In this document: in pieces, positions 12,076 to 24,009 of the stretch
Position numbering within the stretch: position 1 is the first letter of the stretch
How the letters are laid out: every line of letters begins with the position of its first letter
Assembly (NCBI GenBank): GCA_011634665.1
Contig: WAEK01000016.1
Span: 186,001-250,000 of the forward strand
Reading direction: 5' to 3'
Source of the DNA: Mortierella sp. BCC40632
Taxonomy: Eukaryota > Mortierellomycota > Mortierellomycetes > Mortierellales > Mortierellaceae
DNA length: 64,000 nt
Translations under genes and position numbers: made by a program
The notes under the pieces: generated by a model
Seen by the model: only the letters and a program-made list of their open reading frames with translations
Told to the model about the DNA's origin: nothing
Database searches by the model: none

Positions 12076-12507
12076 CTACTCGTCCGTATCTGACCCATTG
12101 CCAAGGCGTTGTCTATCGATTCTCCGCACCACTCCATATTCTCGACCAGAGTGATCTAAAGTAGAATCCGAAGGCATGATTGACTTGAACCGAGAGTCTC
12201 CTATGTTCCGAGTCGACGATGATGTTGTCGAGGAGAAAAGACTTCCAAAGCTGGAGCTGGAATTTTGAGAGTGTGGGAGGAGGTTTGAAGAAGAAGAAGT
12301 AGAGGAAGAGGTCAAGGAACCAGGTGCTCCTGTTCGGGTCGGTGGGGCAACAGTGTGTTGGTGGTATATGACATGGTTCGACCGATACGAGTACAAGGCC
12401 CAATTCAACAGTAGCCAAGCTCCCAAGATCAACACTACAACGAATGACTAGTAGAACATACCCCATGGGATAACCGGTTAGAAACGATTCACTCCCCTCC
12501 TCCTCCT

Positions 12508-12538
<31 letters not shown>

Positions 12539-14554
12539 GGAATTCCTTCTCGTGAGCAAGGCACATACCAGGGCTTTGTAGGACATAGTGTTGACAAATG
12601 CATTAAAGATGTTGGCAAATGTCTCTGCAGCAACGGATGCTCTATTTTGATAAAAATGTTGCAAAGTTTGAATAATGAGTGACCTATTGCGTTTTTCTGA
12701 TTTTTACCTGTAGGTTCCTATATCCCAAAAAAAAAAAAAAAAAAAAAGGGCTTTTACCTTGCGATCCGGGGTACAGAATCCTCTATACATATCTTCCATG
12801 ATCTGCAAAGACTAACCATCGCAGGCACGCTATTGATACAGTTGTTGATGTCATAATTCACTCTGCATTCTTGAATTCGTTCCAGTTCCTGAAGTCGATA
12901 GCTTTCCACCTTGTAATTGACTTCACTTTGGATCGTCGTGGCAAAGTTAAAGATCATATAAAAAACCATACAAAAAAATGTCGTGTTCAGTGCCACTTGG
13001 ATATAGCTATACCGTGTCCAGAATCATCAGGGAGAGAAGAAGAAGAAGAAGAAGAAAACAAAAAGGAATGGAAGGACCATCAATGATTCATTTAGTTGTC
13101 AGGCATTGTCCACATTCACATCGACAATTGAGAGGCGCTGTTGGTGCCACAACAGTCAGACGGTTTCTTACCCAGATACAATATATGGAAGATCGACATT
13201 CTCTGACCAGGGTCGAGCCTGCGCCCGTGATCCATCACTTGATTTTCTATCCTGTAATGATGGCGAATGATAGGGTCCTCTCCTATTTGGTCGACGTTGC
13301 GTTATTGATTTCTGCCTAGGCGACAATCCTCTTGCCTAAATGATCGTAGTTATCAAGAGGGGAGGGGGGAGAGGGAAAGAAAGAGCTAGAGCATTAATGC
13401 ACATGGAACTCATTGATCGTATCAAATCTGTCCTAGATGTTCCTCTCATTTCCTATACATTAGCATAAAGCTTTGTTACCATCGACATAGACTGAAGCCT
13501 TCTCTGGTCATTCATCTCGTAATAATCGTCTTGGTCCTCGTCGTTTGATCCAGCACCACCCATATCTCGATCGCTATCAGAGCTGTCCATTGTTCCATCT
13601 TCTTCTCCCTCATTACGACTGTCGTTGCTAAAATCATTGTGATGGCCCCAGAGTGACCTAGAGGATTGTAAGGGTGCAGTGGCACTCCGACTAAGCGGAC
13701 TGAATTTCTTGGTTGTTGGAGTACTGTTCTGTCGATAGAGTCCTCTTTGGGCCTGATGCGAACGACCAAATCCAGGGTTGTTACTGTTGTTGCTGTCTTC
13801 CATAAGCACATCCGTCTCGTTGCTAATCATTCCCAAGTCAAAACTAGCGGTCTTTGAAGGAGGTTTTGGCATAGAATTTGAGGGATCGGATGGTCTAGGA
13901 TTCGACTCTAGTCTGGTTCGGGTAGTGGCAGTGGTGGTAGTGGTGGCGGAGGTGCCGAATCCAGAGGGAGAAGTCGAGCGTGACAGTGGATTTCCTGATT
14001 GAGAATCTTGTTGAGAGGGTCCTGATAAGACTGATCCCCATCCCAAGGGAGTGGCCGACTCTGCAAAAAGAAATTTATCAGGAATGAAAAAAAAAAAAAA
14101 AAAAAAAGGGGAACGCGAGAATAGTTAGTGTTTCCACACTCAGGACTGAGAGGACAAAAAAAAAAAAAAAAAAAAAAAAGGTAGAGACTACCACAACCCT
14201 CCTCGTCCTTGGCATGGAGGCGAGTTGGTTGAGGTTTTTGCCAGTCCTATCCTCTCTCTCCCTCACTTTGCTTGGCGCTCCGTTTTGAAGAAATGACATA
14301 CGGTTGGACGAGGCTGCAAAGCTTGTGGCACGATTCAACGGTCTGGATTCAGATGCAAATGAACCACGAGCGCCTCTTCCTTGAGATACCGCTGAGCGTG
14401 CGCCCGAGAATACTGTGGGAGTAGCAGTCGTAGGGGTGGTGGCTGCCAGTTGTTCATCCTCAAGGGAGGAGGAGGGAGTGTTGAAAACGTTAGGCAAATG
14501 TTGATCGCTTTCACGCTCCCAATCCATAGGAGCTTCCCGGGAGCGCATCATCAT
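12076..14554 (-). CDS. brl1: Nuclear envelope protein of the Brl1/Brr6 family
   Basis: Brl1/Brr6 proteins are inner nuclear membrane proteins needed for nuclear pore assembly and membrane lipid homeostasis. Six exons fit in phase: 14554-14192, 14058-13459, 13251-13172, 13006-12758, 12641-12569 and 12447-12076, giving 578 residues. The N-terminal 320 residues are Ser/Thr-rich, disordered and contain MDWERE. The conserved domain begins at DLPYIVSGYIQVAL, continues as a membrane segment (FFCMVFYMIFNF) and a lumenal part with four Cys (ECRVNYDINNC, LCRSWKICIED). It closes with AETFANIFNAFVNTMSYKAL and a second membrane segment (SFVVVLILGAWLLLNWALY). The paired Cys and flanking membrane helices match PF10104. 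Whether it is the Brl1 or the Brr6 orthologue cannot be decided here. Confidence 0.85.
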
Positions 14555-14797
14555 TCGATTCGTGGCAAAGGGTGGATTTCTTCTTTTGTCCTTTATGCTT
14601 TGCCCTCCCCTGAAGCCTTTAGCTCGATATAAAAGAGAGAGAGAGATTGCAGCCCCACGCCTCCTGTGCAGCTGGTTCCTGTTGTAGACAAAAGAAATGA
14701 GATGGAAGGCTCAGCGCTTGGAAAGTCAGTCTGTTGGAGTCTTGGAGACAGAGAGAGAAGGCAACGTCTGTACGATTAAGGGGCTTGTAGTCTAGAG

Positions 14798-16270
14798 ATG
14801 GTGGCCATCACTTCATCTACACCAAGTAAAGAAACCGACAAGGCATTTATAAAGAATAGCACGAAAACATCAGGCTACTCCTACCTACACTCGACCAAGG
14901 ACTGCAGAAGGAGAGCGACATTTATATAACAACCATAAGATACAGGAGCCGAATCGCGATTAGGAAGAATGGAATGCTTTTTCTCGCAGAACCAGACAGT
15001 GATGGACTTGTTGAAAGACGATACTTATAACGAACACTGTAGTGAACTCTTTACGAGTATGCAGTCCGCTGCTGCTTCCGAGAAGACGGTAGAGTCTCGC
15101 GATAGAGCCACTCGACACAACTTGCACCGCCGAAAGATGGTTCTCAGAGGGGCTCTCTCCCTCTCTATCTTTGATTTCATTATGCCAACACTACTAGATC
15201 CTCACAAGGAGATAATCATCACCTAATCCAACACCGGCATTCAAACAAAAGTCCCTGGAAACCAAGGCTGTCTTTAATTCCGAAAACATGAACGCAGTTA
15301 ATGAAGCAAGAAAACAACTCTGGAGTAAATAGATGCCAAAGATCCTCAGTACCCAGGCATTTATTCGTCGAAGCCTACAACGTCCGGAAAATAATACCAG
15401 GAGCAGATGGACAAATCTGAATTGAGGGCAACCATGACAAAAGTATTCACGAACCAGTAACCTTTCGACTAACGGCATGACTCTCGAATCATGCTTTATA
15501 AATCAGCAGAGATCAGGCGATCGACACGTCTAATGATTATGACCATGGACGCTGGAGTTACTAAGCCAGCCAGGCCCACCGCCACATTGGAGACTCTGTC
15601 AAAATCGCATAACCTGAATAATGACCACAGTTTAGTGGCTCGCCCTCCTGCAGTTACTGAAGAACAGATCCCGAATTGCTCACAACAGCATCATCAACAT
15701 CACCCCTCCTGATACCAAACCTGAGCATTTCCCACAGCCTACGGGATAATATCGACCGGAGATACCGCAATCAGCAGAGTCGTTTAAAGATCGATGCAGG
15801 GATAACGGAGATCGAAAGTAAGCTCGTAAAACGAAAACCCTTTCGAAGTAAAGTTGATTACTGGTGACTCGAACATTACTATGGAAGGCAATTAAGGGAT
15901 TTCCAACAACAGCCCAAATCCAATAACGCCCAATACCGAGGTCATGGGAAAGACGATGCAGGACCACGGGTCTGCTGTCAAGGTCTATCTCGGTAATGTA
16001 GAAAATGAGGTGCCGATTCTCCAATCATTGTAAGGCAGTGCTAGGTTCAAGTAAGACAAGCACGCCTATCGAGAGGCCTTGTGGGATGACCTTGGTAAGA
16101 CCACGGCCGTGATCTTTCGGGAGCAGAAGCATGTCCCTGATCGACAATCATTAGACAGTGATCTCGAGAGAGTGTACTTTCAGCTTGATGAAGATATCAG
16201 GAGTTCCATGGTAGTCGTCAATGGATTATCAAAAGAATAAGATTAGGCCCCGTTTCTGCGACTCATGGAC
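14798..16270 (+). pseudogene. Stop-riddled single-frame block, possible dead gene of unknown origin
   Basis: Starting at ATG 14798, one frame shows coding-like stretches for about 490 codons without a needed frameshift, interrupted by about 22 stops: 16 TAA, 4 TGA and 2 TAG. Three long stop-free runs lie in this frame: about 14936-15223, 15491-15709 and 16055-16237. The last has a strong G-at-first-position codon bias (AYREALWDDLGKTTAVI). The block lacks the poly(A/T) and microsatellites found everywhere around it. No domain is recognised. The total stop count is near random expectation, so this may also be plain unique noncoding DNA; the excess of TAA is the main oddity. Confidence 0.3.
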
Positions 16271-16722
16271 AAGGTACATAAATAGTCATGAATAAATTGC
16301 GAACTGCCACCCTAAAATCCAAGTCGTCTTTGGGGCGTCGGAAGAAGATTGCCAGATCACTCTAAAAACGAGGATTTCTGAATTTGAATACTCTGTCGGA
16401 GGACAAATACAATGCCTCTCTGCAGTCATCACGGTTTCGTTTTTCGTACCTGAGAAGTTTTTCTGCACCACCAGTCCATAACCCACTTCATCAAAGCATA
16501 ACTTTGGTATTCACGGTCTTTCAGGTCCCCATAATAAAAGAGCTCATCAATGAAAGCCTAAAACTTTTTTTTTTTTTTTTTTTTTTGTCCTTTCGACGTG
16601 TGGACAATGCCGCTTTGTTGAGAGAAATCAAGATATATTGATCTGCGCTGTCTTTTTCTTCCTTTCAAGAAAAAAAAGTCCTTTGTTATTTCCTCCCTTC
16701 GGCTTTTGATGATGTACACTTT
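16271..16722. other. Spacer 3' of the metacaspase gene
   Basis: About 450 bases with one T-run (16565-16587) and no supportable gene. It probably holds the 3' untranslated region of the metacaspase gene. Confidence 0.5.
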
Positions 16723-18773
16723 TTACATAGTAAACAACAAGCTTAGGTCCACAGGATGACTTGCACTAAGCTGGGGCTTTTGCTCATACTTGGCGCGAAG
16801 GATATCACGGATACTGTTCAACAACTCCAAATAACTCTGACGGGGGTTTGCAGTCAACCTATCAGCACCGATTTCGTCATTTCCCCGTCCCCCCCACCAT
16901 ATGGAAGAAAGATCAAACCAAACCCGTTGTTAGGACATAGGACAACAGATACAAGAGCAAAAAAAGTAAATCGAGAATGGGACTAAGAAAGATAACGGCG
17001 CCTTCTGTTTTCTCGTAAACTTACGCAGTAATGAATGAAAATGTCATGGCTCCTGTCATGCCAAATCCTTGCTCATGAGTATCCGCAGACGTCTGAGTAT
17101 CCTTACATCTACAAGAGACAAGAGACAAAAATGATAATAAAGATATTGTGGCGTAAGTCGCCTCATGGCTCTCAAGCAATACATACTTCTTCAAGAGTTC
17201 TGCTCTCTCTCTCCCTCGCTCTTCCTCCCCTCCGGAAAGGATGCTTCCTCCATGAGAATCTGAAAACAAAAGTATGCTCGTTGCACAAAGGAAACATCTG
17301 GGACACAGATCACATACCCACTGAACATGATGCAATCCGCAGGACTTGACTTGGACTCGATGGCCTTGTCCCTATTTTTAGGCGCCAGCAGGGACTTGCC
17401 CAGGTTCCCAAGTCCACGCATAACTCCGCCCATGTCGCCAGCCAAGTAGGCCATGCCTGCGGTCATGACTCCGCTACCGACATCAGCGAGCCTGTTGGGC
17501 TCCTTGATGTTACCCGTGGTGCTGTAGATATAAGGTAGATCCAACGCAGAACCAGAATGACAACAATCCATGATGGCCGTGAGTCGACAACCAGCGGGCA
17601 AAGGATGGACCATGATGGCATGCATTTCATCATCGATAATGACACCTGCAGAGTCATGATCGACTGGATAGATGGTCTCGTCGTATCCATCGTCCTCATC
17701 GCCGTCCTGGTCCTCGGTCTGTCCTCCGTGTCCACTGTAATGGAAGAAAAATCTATGGGGGTTTGGAGTAAAAAAAAAAAAATGAAAAAATGCAAAAAAT
17801 TTGACCCGTCCAAAAAAGCAACACACAGATTGGCTCACGTTAATTCCCTGTTACACACAGGCTATGCTCCTTTTTTTTCCACTATCTTCTTTTTGGCCAA
17901 TAAACGCAGCACCAAGTCCATCATCCAAATGGTAGGGGTAAAGAAAAGAAAGGAAAACAACAAAAAAGAAAGGGTTGCGCCTTACGAGTCATTTGGCTGA
18001 GCACCTCGGACGAGCCATTGCATCGCAGCCAGGATATTGGCCCGAGTCGGTTGACGAGATGGATCTTCTTGATCATCGGTAAGTGCAATTATATCCTCTT
18101 CCCGGAAACCAAAACTCTTGGTCACGAACGATTTGATATTGGCAACATCGTTGATACATCCACGGAGTTCACCTTGTTGACCAAAATAGTTGATTCCAAT
18201 AAAAAGTGCTCGCTTCCGACCTTGACAGTTGGACAATTGGAAGTTGACTGGTGGTGCACGCGAAGGATTCTGTCGAACGGCCCATCCTTCTGGTGGAGGT
18301 GGAATATTCTCGGGTGCCATCTAATATGAAAGAAAGAAAGAAAGAGAAACAAACGCTTACCCTTGGTCAGATCAAGCATCCTTTCCTCTTTCATCTTTAC
18401 GAAGCGAAAAAGGAAAAGAAAAAGAAAAAGCCTTTCTTCTACTTACCGAGTGCTGAGGAATCTGGTAGTTTGGTGGGGCATACATGGGTTGCTGACGATA
18501 CTCCCCTCCAGGAGGAGCATACCCATTGTTGCCTGAAGGTGGTGGCGCATAACCACCAGGAGCCGATGCAGGTGGAGGATAGAAAGGCTGACCATGAGGA
18601 GGAGGGGCCCCATAACCTGGGGCAGGATACTGCTGGTAGCCTGGGAAACCTGCTGGTGGAGGGTACATATTTCCGCCATAGGGGTAACCCTGTGCGGGAG
18701 GTGGGTTACCAGGTGGTGGCCCATACGACTGCTGGCCGGGGTACTGCGAGGAAGAGTACTGTCCTGGGTACAT
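16723..18773 (-). CDS. MCA1: Metacaspase (Yca1/Mca1 type I)
   Basis: Caspase-like cysteine protease that cleaves after Arg/Lys and acts in stress response and protein quality control. Exons 18773-18447, 18320-17986, 17752-17318, 17108-17025 and 16858-16723 sum to 438 residues with consistent phases. The first 109 residues are a Pro/Gln/Tyr/Gly-rich prodomain (repeats such as [17 protein letters not shown]). The p20 core starts at [20 protein letters not shown]. The catalytic His lies in FFHYSGHGG (about 17722-17740) and the catalytic Cys in [11 protein letters not shown] (about 17550-17575). The p10 part has [19 protein letters not shown] and ends [19 protein letters not shown]. Both catalytic residues are intact. 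It shares a 616-base divergent promoter with the maleylacetoacetate isomerase gene. Confidence 0.95.
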
Positions 18774-19389
18774 TTGGGAGGGCAGGGGTAGGGATGGAGA
18801 GCAAGAGAGAAGGAGAGCGAGGAGAAGGGAATGAAGAATGAAATGAATGAATGAATGAATGAATGAATGAATGAATGAATGAAAAATGGAGAGCGGAAAG
18901 CAGGGGTGGGTGAGCGGACAGGAAAGGAGTAAAGAGGGACAGCAGGACAAGGAGGCGGCCTTTTTTCTTTTTATGGTCCACAACCTCAGCCCAGTCCCAG
19001 TCGGTGGTGGCGGTGGACTTGTCTGTCCAGTGATGGATCTATCTCGCCCTCCAATCCTGAGGAGAGAGGAACACGCGCACACAGAGCGACGACGCCTTCC
19101 TCTCTGAGTGATGGCTGATGAGAGGGGAAGGGGGAGGAACCCACTGGCCACTGGCCACTGGCCAACCAAATCAAGACTGCTCCACGCGCCTCCACGCGCC
19201 TCACTGGCCAAAAAGAGCGTCCTTGTGTGATCCCTCCCCAAGGCTGTTTGTTACTGTCTTCTTTTGTCTCTCTCTTTCTCACTCTCACTCTCTCTCCTCT
19301 CTTTCCATCTCTTCATCCATTAATTCATCCATTCATCCATCCATCCATTCCTTCATTCCTCTCTACCTCTCCCCATCTCATACCCTGCA
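18774..19389. promoter_or_regulatory. Divergent promoter region of metacaspase and maleylacetoacetate isomerase
   Basis: This 616-base spacer separates two start codons facing away from each other. It contains an AATG tetranucleotide array (18838-18883), three tandem ACTGGCC heptamers (19142-19163) with an extra copy near 19202, a duplicated CTCCACGCGC (19179-19200), and ATCC/ATTC repeats (19314-19350). No TATA box is evident. Confidence 0.6.
18838..18883. repeat. (AATG)n tetranucleotide microsatellite
   Basis: About eleven tandem AATG units, immediately upstream of the metacaspase start codon on its template side. Confidence 0.95.
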
Positions 19390-20801
19390 ATGTCTTCAGA
19401 ACAGCACCAAAACCAGGCCCTCGACCGCCCTGTACTCTACTCTTACTTCCGTTCCTCTTGCTCCTGGCGCGTCCGGGCCGCGTTGAACCTTAAGAAAATC
19501 GATTATGATGTGCGCCCCATCAACCTTCTCAAGGGTGAACAGGTAAAGAACTCTTGGTCCTCAGCATTGGAATTTTCTTTTCTTTTCAGCACTAGCTAAC
19601 TATCCTTGCTTCCTTTTCTCTCTCTCCCTTTCCTTATGCGTGTAGAGATCGGCCGAATATCTCAAGGTCAACCCTCTTGGTTTGGTGCCTGCCTACATTG
19701 ACAGCAAGACTGGCCATACTTTGACAGAATCGATCAGCATTCTCGAGTACCTCGAGGACGTTTACCCAGGTAGCGTCAAAAAATACGACTTGATTTTTTT
19801 TTTCTTCTGTTGCGTTTGGGTACCATCGAGTGCCATATCCGGGATTTTTCCCACGCTCAGCTCACTTCTCGATCCTAAAATGAACAAAATTAGATGCATT
19901 CCCATTGCTTCCCAAGGATCCTCTTGATAAGGCAAAGGTAAAGAAATATCAACCTTTGACAATGGAGCTCTGAATGAAAGAGTGATAGCAAGGAGGGAGA
20001 GTTTTGTCCCTTTCTTTTCTTTGACCTCGATCTCTTTGACATGTAGTCATTTTGAGTCGCCTTTCTTTTTTTTTTTTTCTTTCTTTCTTTCTCATGACTC
20101 ACTTTGTATGCTACGCGCTTTTTTTCTTTCTTTCTTTCTTTCGCAATGTCATTCTAATGCAAACATGTGTTTTCTTTCTATCTTTCTTTCAGGTCCGGGC
20201 CTTGGTTGAGGCTGTTGCCATGGGAATTCAGCCAATCACCAATCTCAAGATTCTCAACTATGTTGGCGAACAAAAGATGGAATGGGCCAAGCACTTTATG
20301 ACTGAAGGATTCAAGGGTAAAAAAGCACAGAGATGACTCTTTCATCTCCCCCCAACCTTTTTTTTTTTTTTTTTTCTTTCTTTCTTTTTCTTTCATACTC
20401 TTCTTGCTCAAAATCACTTTTCTCTGCTGAGTATCGGCCAATCTTTTGTTTGTTTGTTAAGGAGCTTACTTGACGGAGGAGAAAAAAAAAAAACTAACTA
20501 ACTAACATGGAATGATCTTCTTCTTCTTTCTAGGACTCGAGGCAATGTTGGAGAAGACTGCGGGAATTTACTCTTTTGGCGATTCGATCACCATGGCCGA
20601 TCTAGTCCTCGTTCCTCAAGTCTACAATGGCGGACGGTATGACTTTTTTTTTTTTGTATTATATAATTGTTACTTTTTTTTTCGTACTCGTTCGATTGTG
20701 GTTCGAACATGGTCCTTGCGCCCTAAGACTAAAAAGGGTCATGCGCATTTCGTTCCTCCAACGCTTTGTTCACTTTTTTTTTTTTTTATTCCCCTCTCTC
20801 T

Positions 20802-20833
<32 letters not shown>

Positions 20834-20962
20834 AGCTTTGGCGTCGATTTCAGCGCTTTCCCGATCATTTCGAGGATCAATGCCAAGTTGAACGAAATGG
20901 ACGAGTTCAAGGCCGCACATCCAACTCAGCAAATTGATTGCCCTGCTGAACTTCGTGCATAG
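19390..20962 (+). CDS. GSTZ1: Maleylacetoacetate isomerase (zeta-class glutathione S-transferase)
   Basis: Glutathione-dependent isomerase converting maleylacetoacetate to fumarylacetoacetate in phenylalanine/tyrosine catabolism. Exons 19390-19542, 19646-19769, 19894-19937, 20193-20316, 20534-20636 and 20836-20962 join in phase to 224 residues, close to the usual 213-220. The zeta-class active-site signature SSCSWRVR follows the N-terminal VLYSYF strand. The thioredoxin fold continues with [12 protein letters not shown], including the cis-Pro, and [13 protein letters not shown]. The C-terminal helical domain has NLKILNYVG and [15 protein letters not shown]. No other gene of the tyrosine pathway lies in the window. 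The intron after 20636 carries a CT repeat next to its acceptor. Confidence 0.95.
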
Positions 20963-21181
20963 TTTTTTTTTTTCCCTTTCTTTTTATACTTTCCGTCCGT
21001 TTCTTACTATAGATCACCTATAGTTTTCCTACACTGGAGAGGTAAACAACTAAAAACCACTGGGTAAAAAAAAAAAAAACACAAGCCTTTTTGTTAAATT
21101 TTTTTTGAGAGACTTTATATGAAATTTCAATGAAGAGAGAGAGAGAGCGAGAGTGAGCGAGAGAGAAAGAAATGGTTCAGA
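20963..21181. other. Convergent 3' spacer
   Basis: Short A/T-rich spacer with a T-run (20963-20973), an A-run (21066-21079) and a GA-rich tract (21133-21165). Confidence 0.5.
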
Positions 21182-22594
21182 TCATTGATCTGCTATGATA
21201 GCAATAGGAGGTGGTGAGAGACTAGCGGCAGCAGTAGCAAACCGATGGTTATCCATGACAGAACTCCGTACACCCAACCCTGTCTCTAGACGTGGCCAGG
21301 AAGTAGAAAGAGTACTAGCGTCGGAAACGGTCGGGAAAAACCCAGAGTCCGTAGGGTTACTTCTACCACGACGACCATTATGAATACTTTGACTATCAAG
21401 ACTACTAGAGTGATCCTCTTTAGAGTCTGTCGACAATTCCAGCTCATTCTGTATCGGTGTTGGCCCCTCAGAATATGACGCCGTCGAAACGGTAATGGCC
21501 GACAGAGCAGGAGAAGAAGATCGAAAACTACTTGCTCTTGAGGAGTCAAACAGGGACGAGGGCTGAAGTCGTGTCCCCCTTGGGATGTCAAAGATTGAGC
21601 TGCCTGACCAGTGATTCTCCTGGCCTCCTGCACCTGCGCCTGCGCCTGTCGCTGCAGCAGCTTCGTTCTCGAATTGACGGGGGTCCATTGCAGGCCCGAG
21701 CGATGACGGAGCTGTCGAGAACTCAGGGATGCGTTCGTAAAAGGATGTTGAAAACTTGGGAGAGGTCATTCGGACAGAATTCGATCTTGTTGCTCCATCC
21801 TCGGACCGGTGTTCTTCTCGACCTAGCCAATCCTCGTCATCCTCGGGCTCGTAGTCATAAGTAACATTGGGGCCAAATGGGTTTGGGTAGAGGTTGATCC
21901 GCCGCCTGGGTAGACCGTTGCTGTCGTTGGCTGGGACTGAAGAAAAGTCGGGTTCCCAGATTCCGTCATGGTCATCGCACAACTGGGACGCGTGATTTAT
22001 CGAATCCGCGCCGGGTTTCTCCTGCATTGAATCACAGGATCGTATGTTTAGCATGCTGACGGGCACCATCTCTGTTGCAGTTCCTTTCACCATGTCAGGA
22101 TCATCCTCGATGCTATCCTCTTCCTCTGTGAGCTGCTGGAGGCTCTTGCCCTGGTGGTGTTGTAGCTTGGCGTGCTGCAGGGGTACGTGGTGTTGTAGGA
22201 GCAGACTGTGGAGACGTACATAGCCATGGATCTCCTTGAGGATTTCGCCGGGCTGAGTAAGAAGTTGATAGAGTCGTGTTGCTGTGCGGCGGGTATGAGT
22301 GATACTATAAATCATCTTGAACAGCCATGACGATGGCGGTGACGGGAGTGGCCGCAGTGGAGAGACCAGGGTCCGTGAAAGATGGAGCACGGCCTCCGTC
22401 TGGTCGGCGTTGCTTGCCGTTGTGAGCTGCAGGCTATCCTCGTCCGAGTGGTACTGTCTGTGCGAGTTATATGGCGGGGGCGAGTCCGGATGGTGAGTGG
22501 GATCAGAATTCAGATGATGTCGGCTTGCAAGCGAGACCGCCACCAAGGGGATGGGTTGGGGCAGGTCATGGCCCTGGAGAATCCTGGATGGCAT
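21182..22594 (-). CDS. Uncharacterised 470-residue protein with a PPPY motif (single exon)
   Basis: One uninterrupted frame of 470 codons, unusual in a window where nearly every gene has introns. The start ATG at 22594 gives MPSRILQGHDL. Residues about 38-43 contain SPPPYNS, a PPxY motif that in known proteins binds WW domains of Rsp5/Nedd4-type ubiquitin ligases. Residues about 90-140 (TRLYQLLTQPGEILKEIHGY onward) look helical; the rest is Ser/Asp/Pro-rich and probably disordered, with an Ala-Gly repeat near residue 320. There is no signal peptide or obvious membrane segment. I do not recognise a family. The length and balanced codons make it a convincing gene. Confidence 0.7.
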   Translation of the reverse strand: MPSRILQGHDLPQPIPLVAVSLASRHHLNSDPTHHPDSPPPYNSHRQYHSDEDSLQLTTASNADQTEAVLHLSRTLVSPLRPLPSPPSSWLFKMIYSITHTRRTATRLYQLLTQPGEILKEIHGYVRLHSLLLQHHVPLQHAKLQHHQGKSLQQLTEEEDSIEDDPDMVKGTATEMVPVSMLNIRSCDSMQEKPGADSINHASQLCDDHDGIWEPDFSSVPANDSNGLPRRRINLYPNPFGPNVTYDYEPEDDEDWLGREEHRSEDGATRSNSVRMTSPKFSTSFYERIPEFSTAPSSLGPAMDPRQFENEAAAATGAGAGAGGQENHWSGSSIFDIPRGTRLQPSSLFDSSRASSFRSSSPALSAITVSTASYSEGPTPIQNELELSTDSKEDHSSSLDSQSIHNGRRGRSNPTDSGFFPTVSDASTLSTSWPRLETGLGVRSSVMDNHRFATAAASLSPPPIAIIADQ

Positions 22595-23138
22595 TGCTTC
22601 CTAGTTGTGGGGAGAGGAGAGGGGGAGGAGGGGAAAAGGAAGGAAGGCTGGCAGGCTAGAGCAGGCCTTTGTGTTAGAGGAGAACGATGAGAGAAAGAGA
22701 GGGGGATGGATATAAAAAAAAAATAAAAAAAAAAAGTTGGACTGGGACAAGCTAAGCTTGGTGTGGAGTAGGTGATCGGAGGCAAGAGCTAGTTTGATGG
22801 AGTAGATGCGAATAGCGGATGGGAAGGAACAAGAATGATGGCAAAGGACCAACCCAGGCGATGGAGGAACTACAGAAGCAGAATGATTACAGCAGCCAGT
22901 CGTAAATTGAGAGGAGAGAGAGAGGGAGAGAGGAGAGGGAGAGGGAGAGAAAAGAGAGCAAGAGAAGAGTGCAGGCACAACACAACCCGCTTCCACTGCA
23001 CTCAAAAACAACTTCCTCGCCAGACCATCGACACTACAAGCAGTAGCGCTGATTTCATCGGGCGATGCTTTTTTTTTTTTGCTCGTCTGCTCCCACAACT
23101 CAGTCAGCGTTTGTTTGTCTGTTCTCTCTTTCTTTCTT

Positions 23139-23179
<41 letters not shown>

Positions 23180-23788
23180 ACTCCTCTTGTCCTCTTGTCT
23201 CTTCTCGTTGTGGGCCGTCGAGGACAAGGGCGCAAGCGGGCATATGTGGGGTGCGTGCGCAGAATGGTCGGGGAGATAACGTCGAACAAAATTTGCCTGT
23301 ATCAACCTTCTGCGCGCTCTCGCTCTCTTACTCGCTCCACTCCGCTAGCAGGTCTTGGCAGACTGACATGCGTCGACCCCTCGTCATGTCATCCACCGGT
23401 ACGCGCTGCTCAATGGCGACAGAGAACAGGGATGTTGCTGCACTCTCTGGTCAGGTTCAAATCCTCATCCTTCTCTGCCTACCCCTTCTTCTCTTTCTTT
23501 CCTTCTTTCTTTCTTTTTCTTTTTTTTTTCTTCTTTGTTCCTTGTTCTTTGTTCTTTCTTTCTTTCTTTCTTTCCCTTGTTCAATTCAGTACAAGATTGC
23601 TCATCTGGTAGACAAAAATGACCCATCCCTGAGGGCTGACGCGCTTGAAAAAGTAATAATAATATTATTAATAATGACTTTTCTCTAAACCGCCATACTC
23701 CATCGAGCCAATCCGCAGCTGTGCAACCCACCCAAGGGCATGAGTGTCCAAGGTGCCCCAAGCCCAGGCAGTCCAGAAGACGATGATG

Positions 23789-23824
<36 letters not shown>

Positions 23825-23970
23825 AAGGAAAGAGAAAAGTTTATTCCAAGAGAGTGATGAAAAGTGGAGTGATGAAGAGTGATGGATAGTGATGGAAAGA
23901 GACTGATAATGGTGAGCAACAAGAAAAAGAGAGAAAGAGGGAGCCACATGAACGCACTGACCAGTGCCAG

Positions 23971-24009
<39 letters not shown>

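Noticed and set aside
20690..20770. tRNA-like B box (ggttcgaac) in an isomerase intron
   Set aside because: No pairing T-arm, A box or acceptor stem could be found on either strand.
22835..23690. 258- and 207-codon plus-strand frames upstream of the PPxY gene
   Set aside because: They consist of translated CT, TTTC and poly(T) repeats with no domain or splice support.
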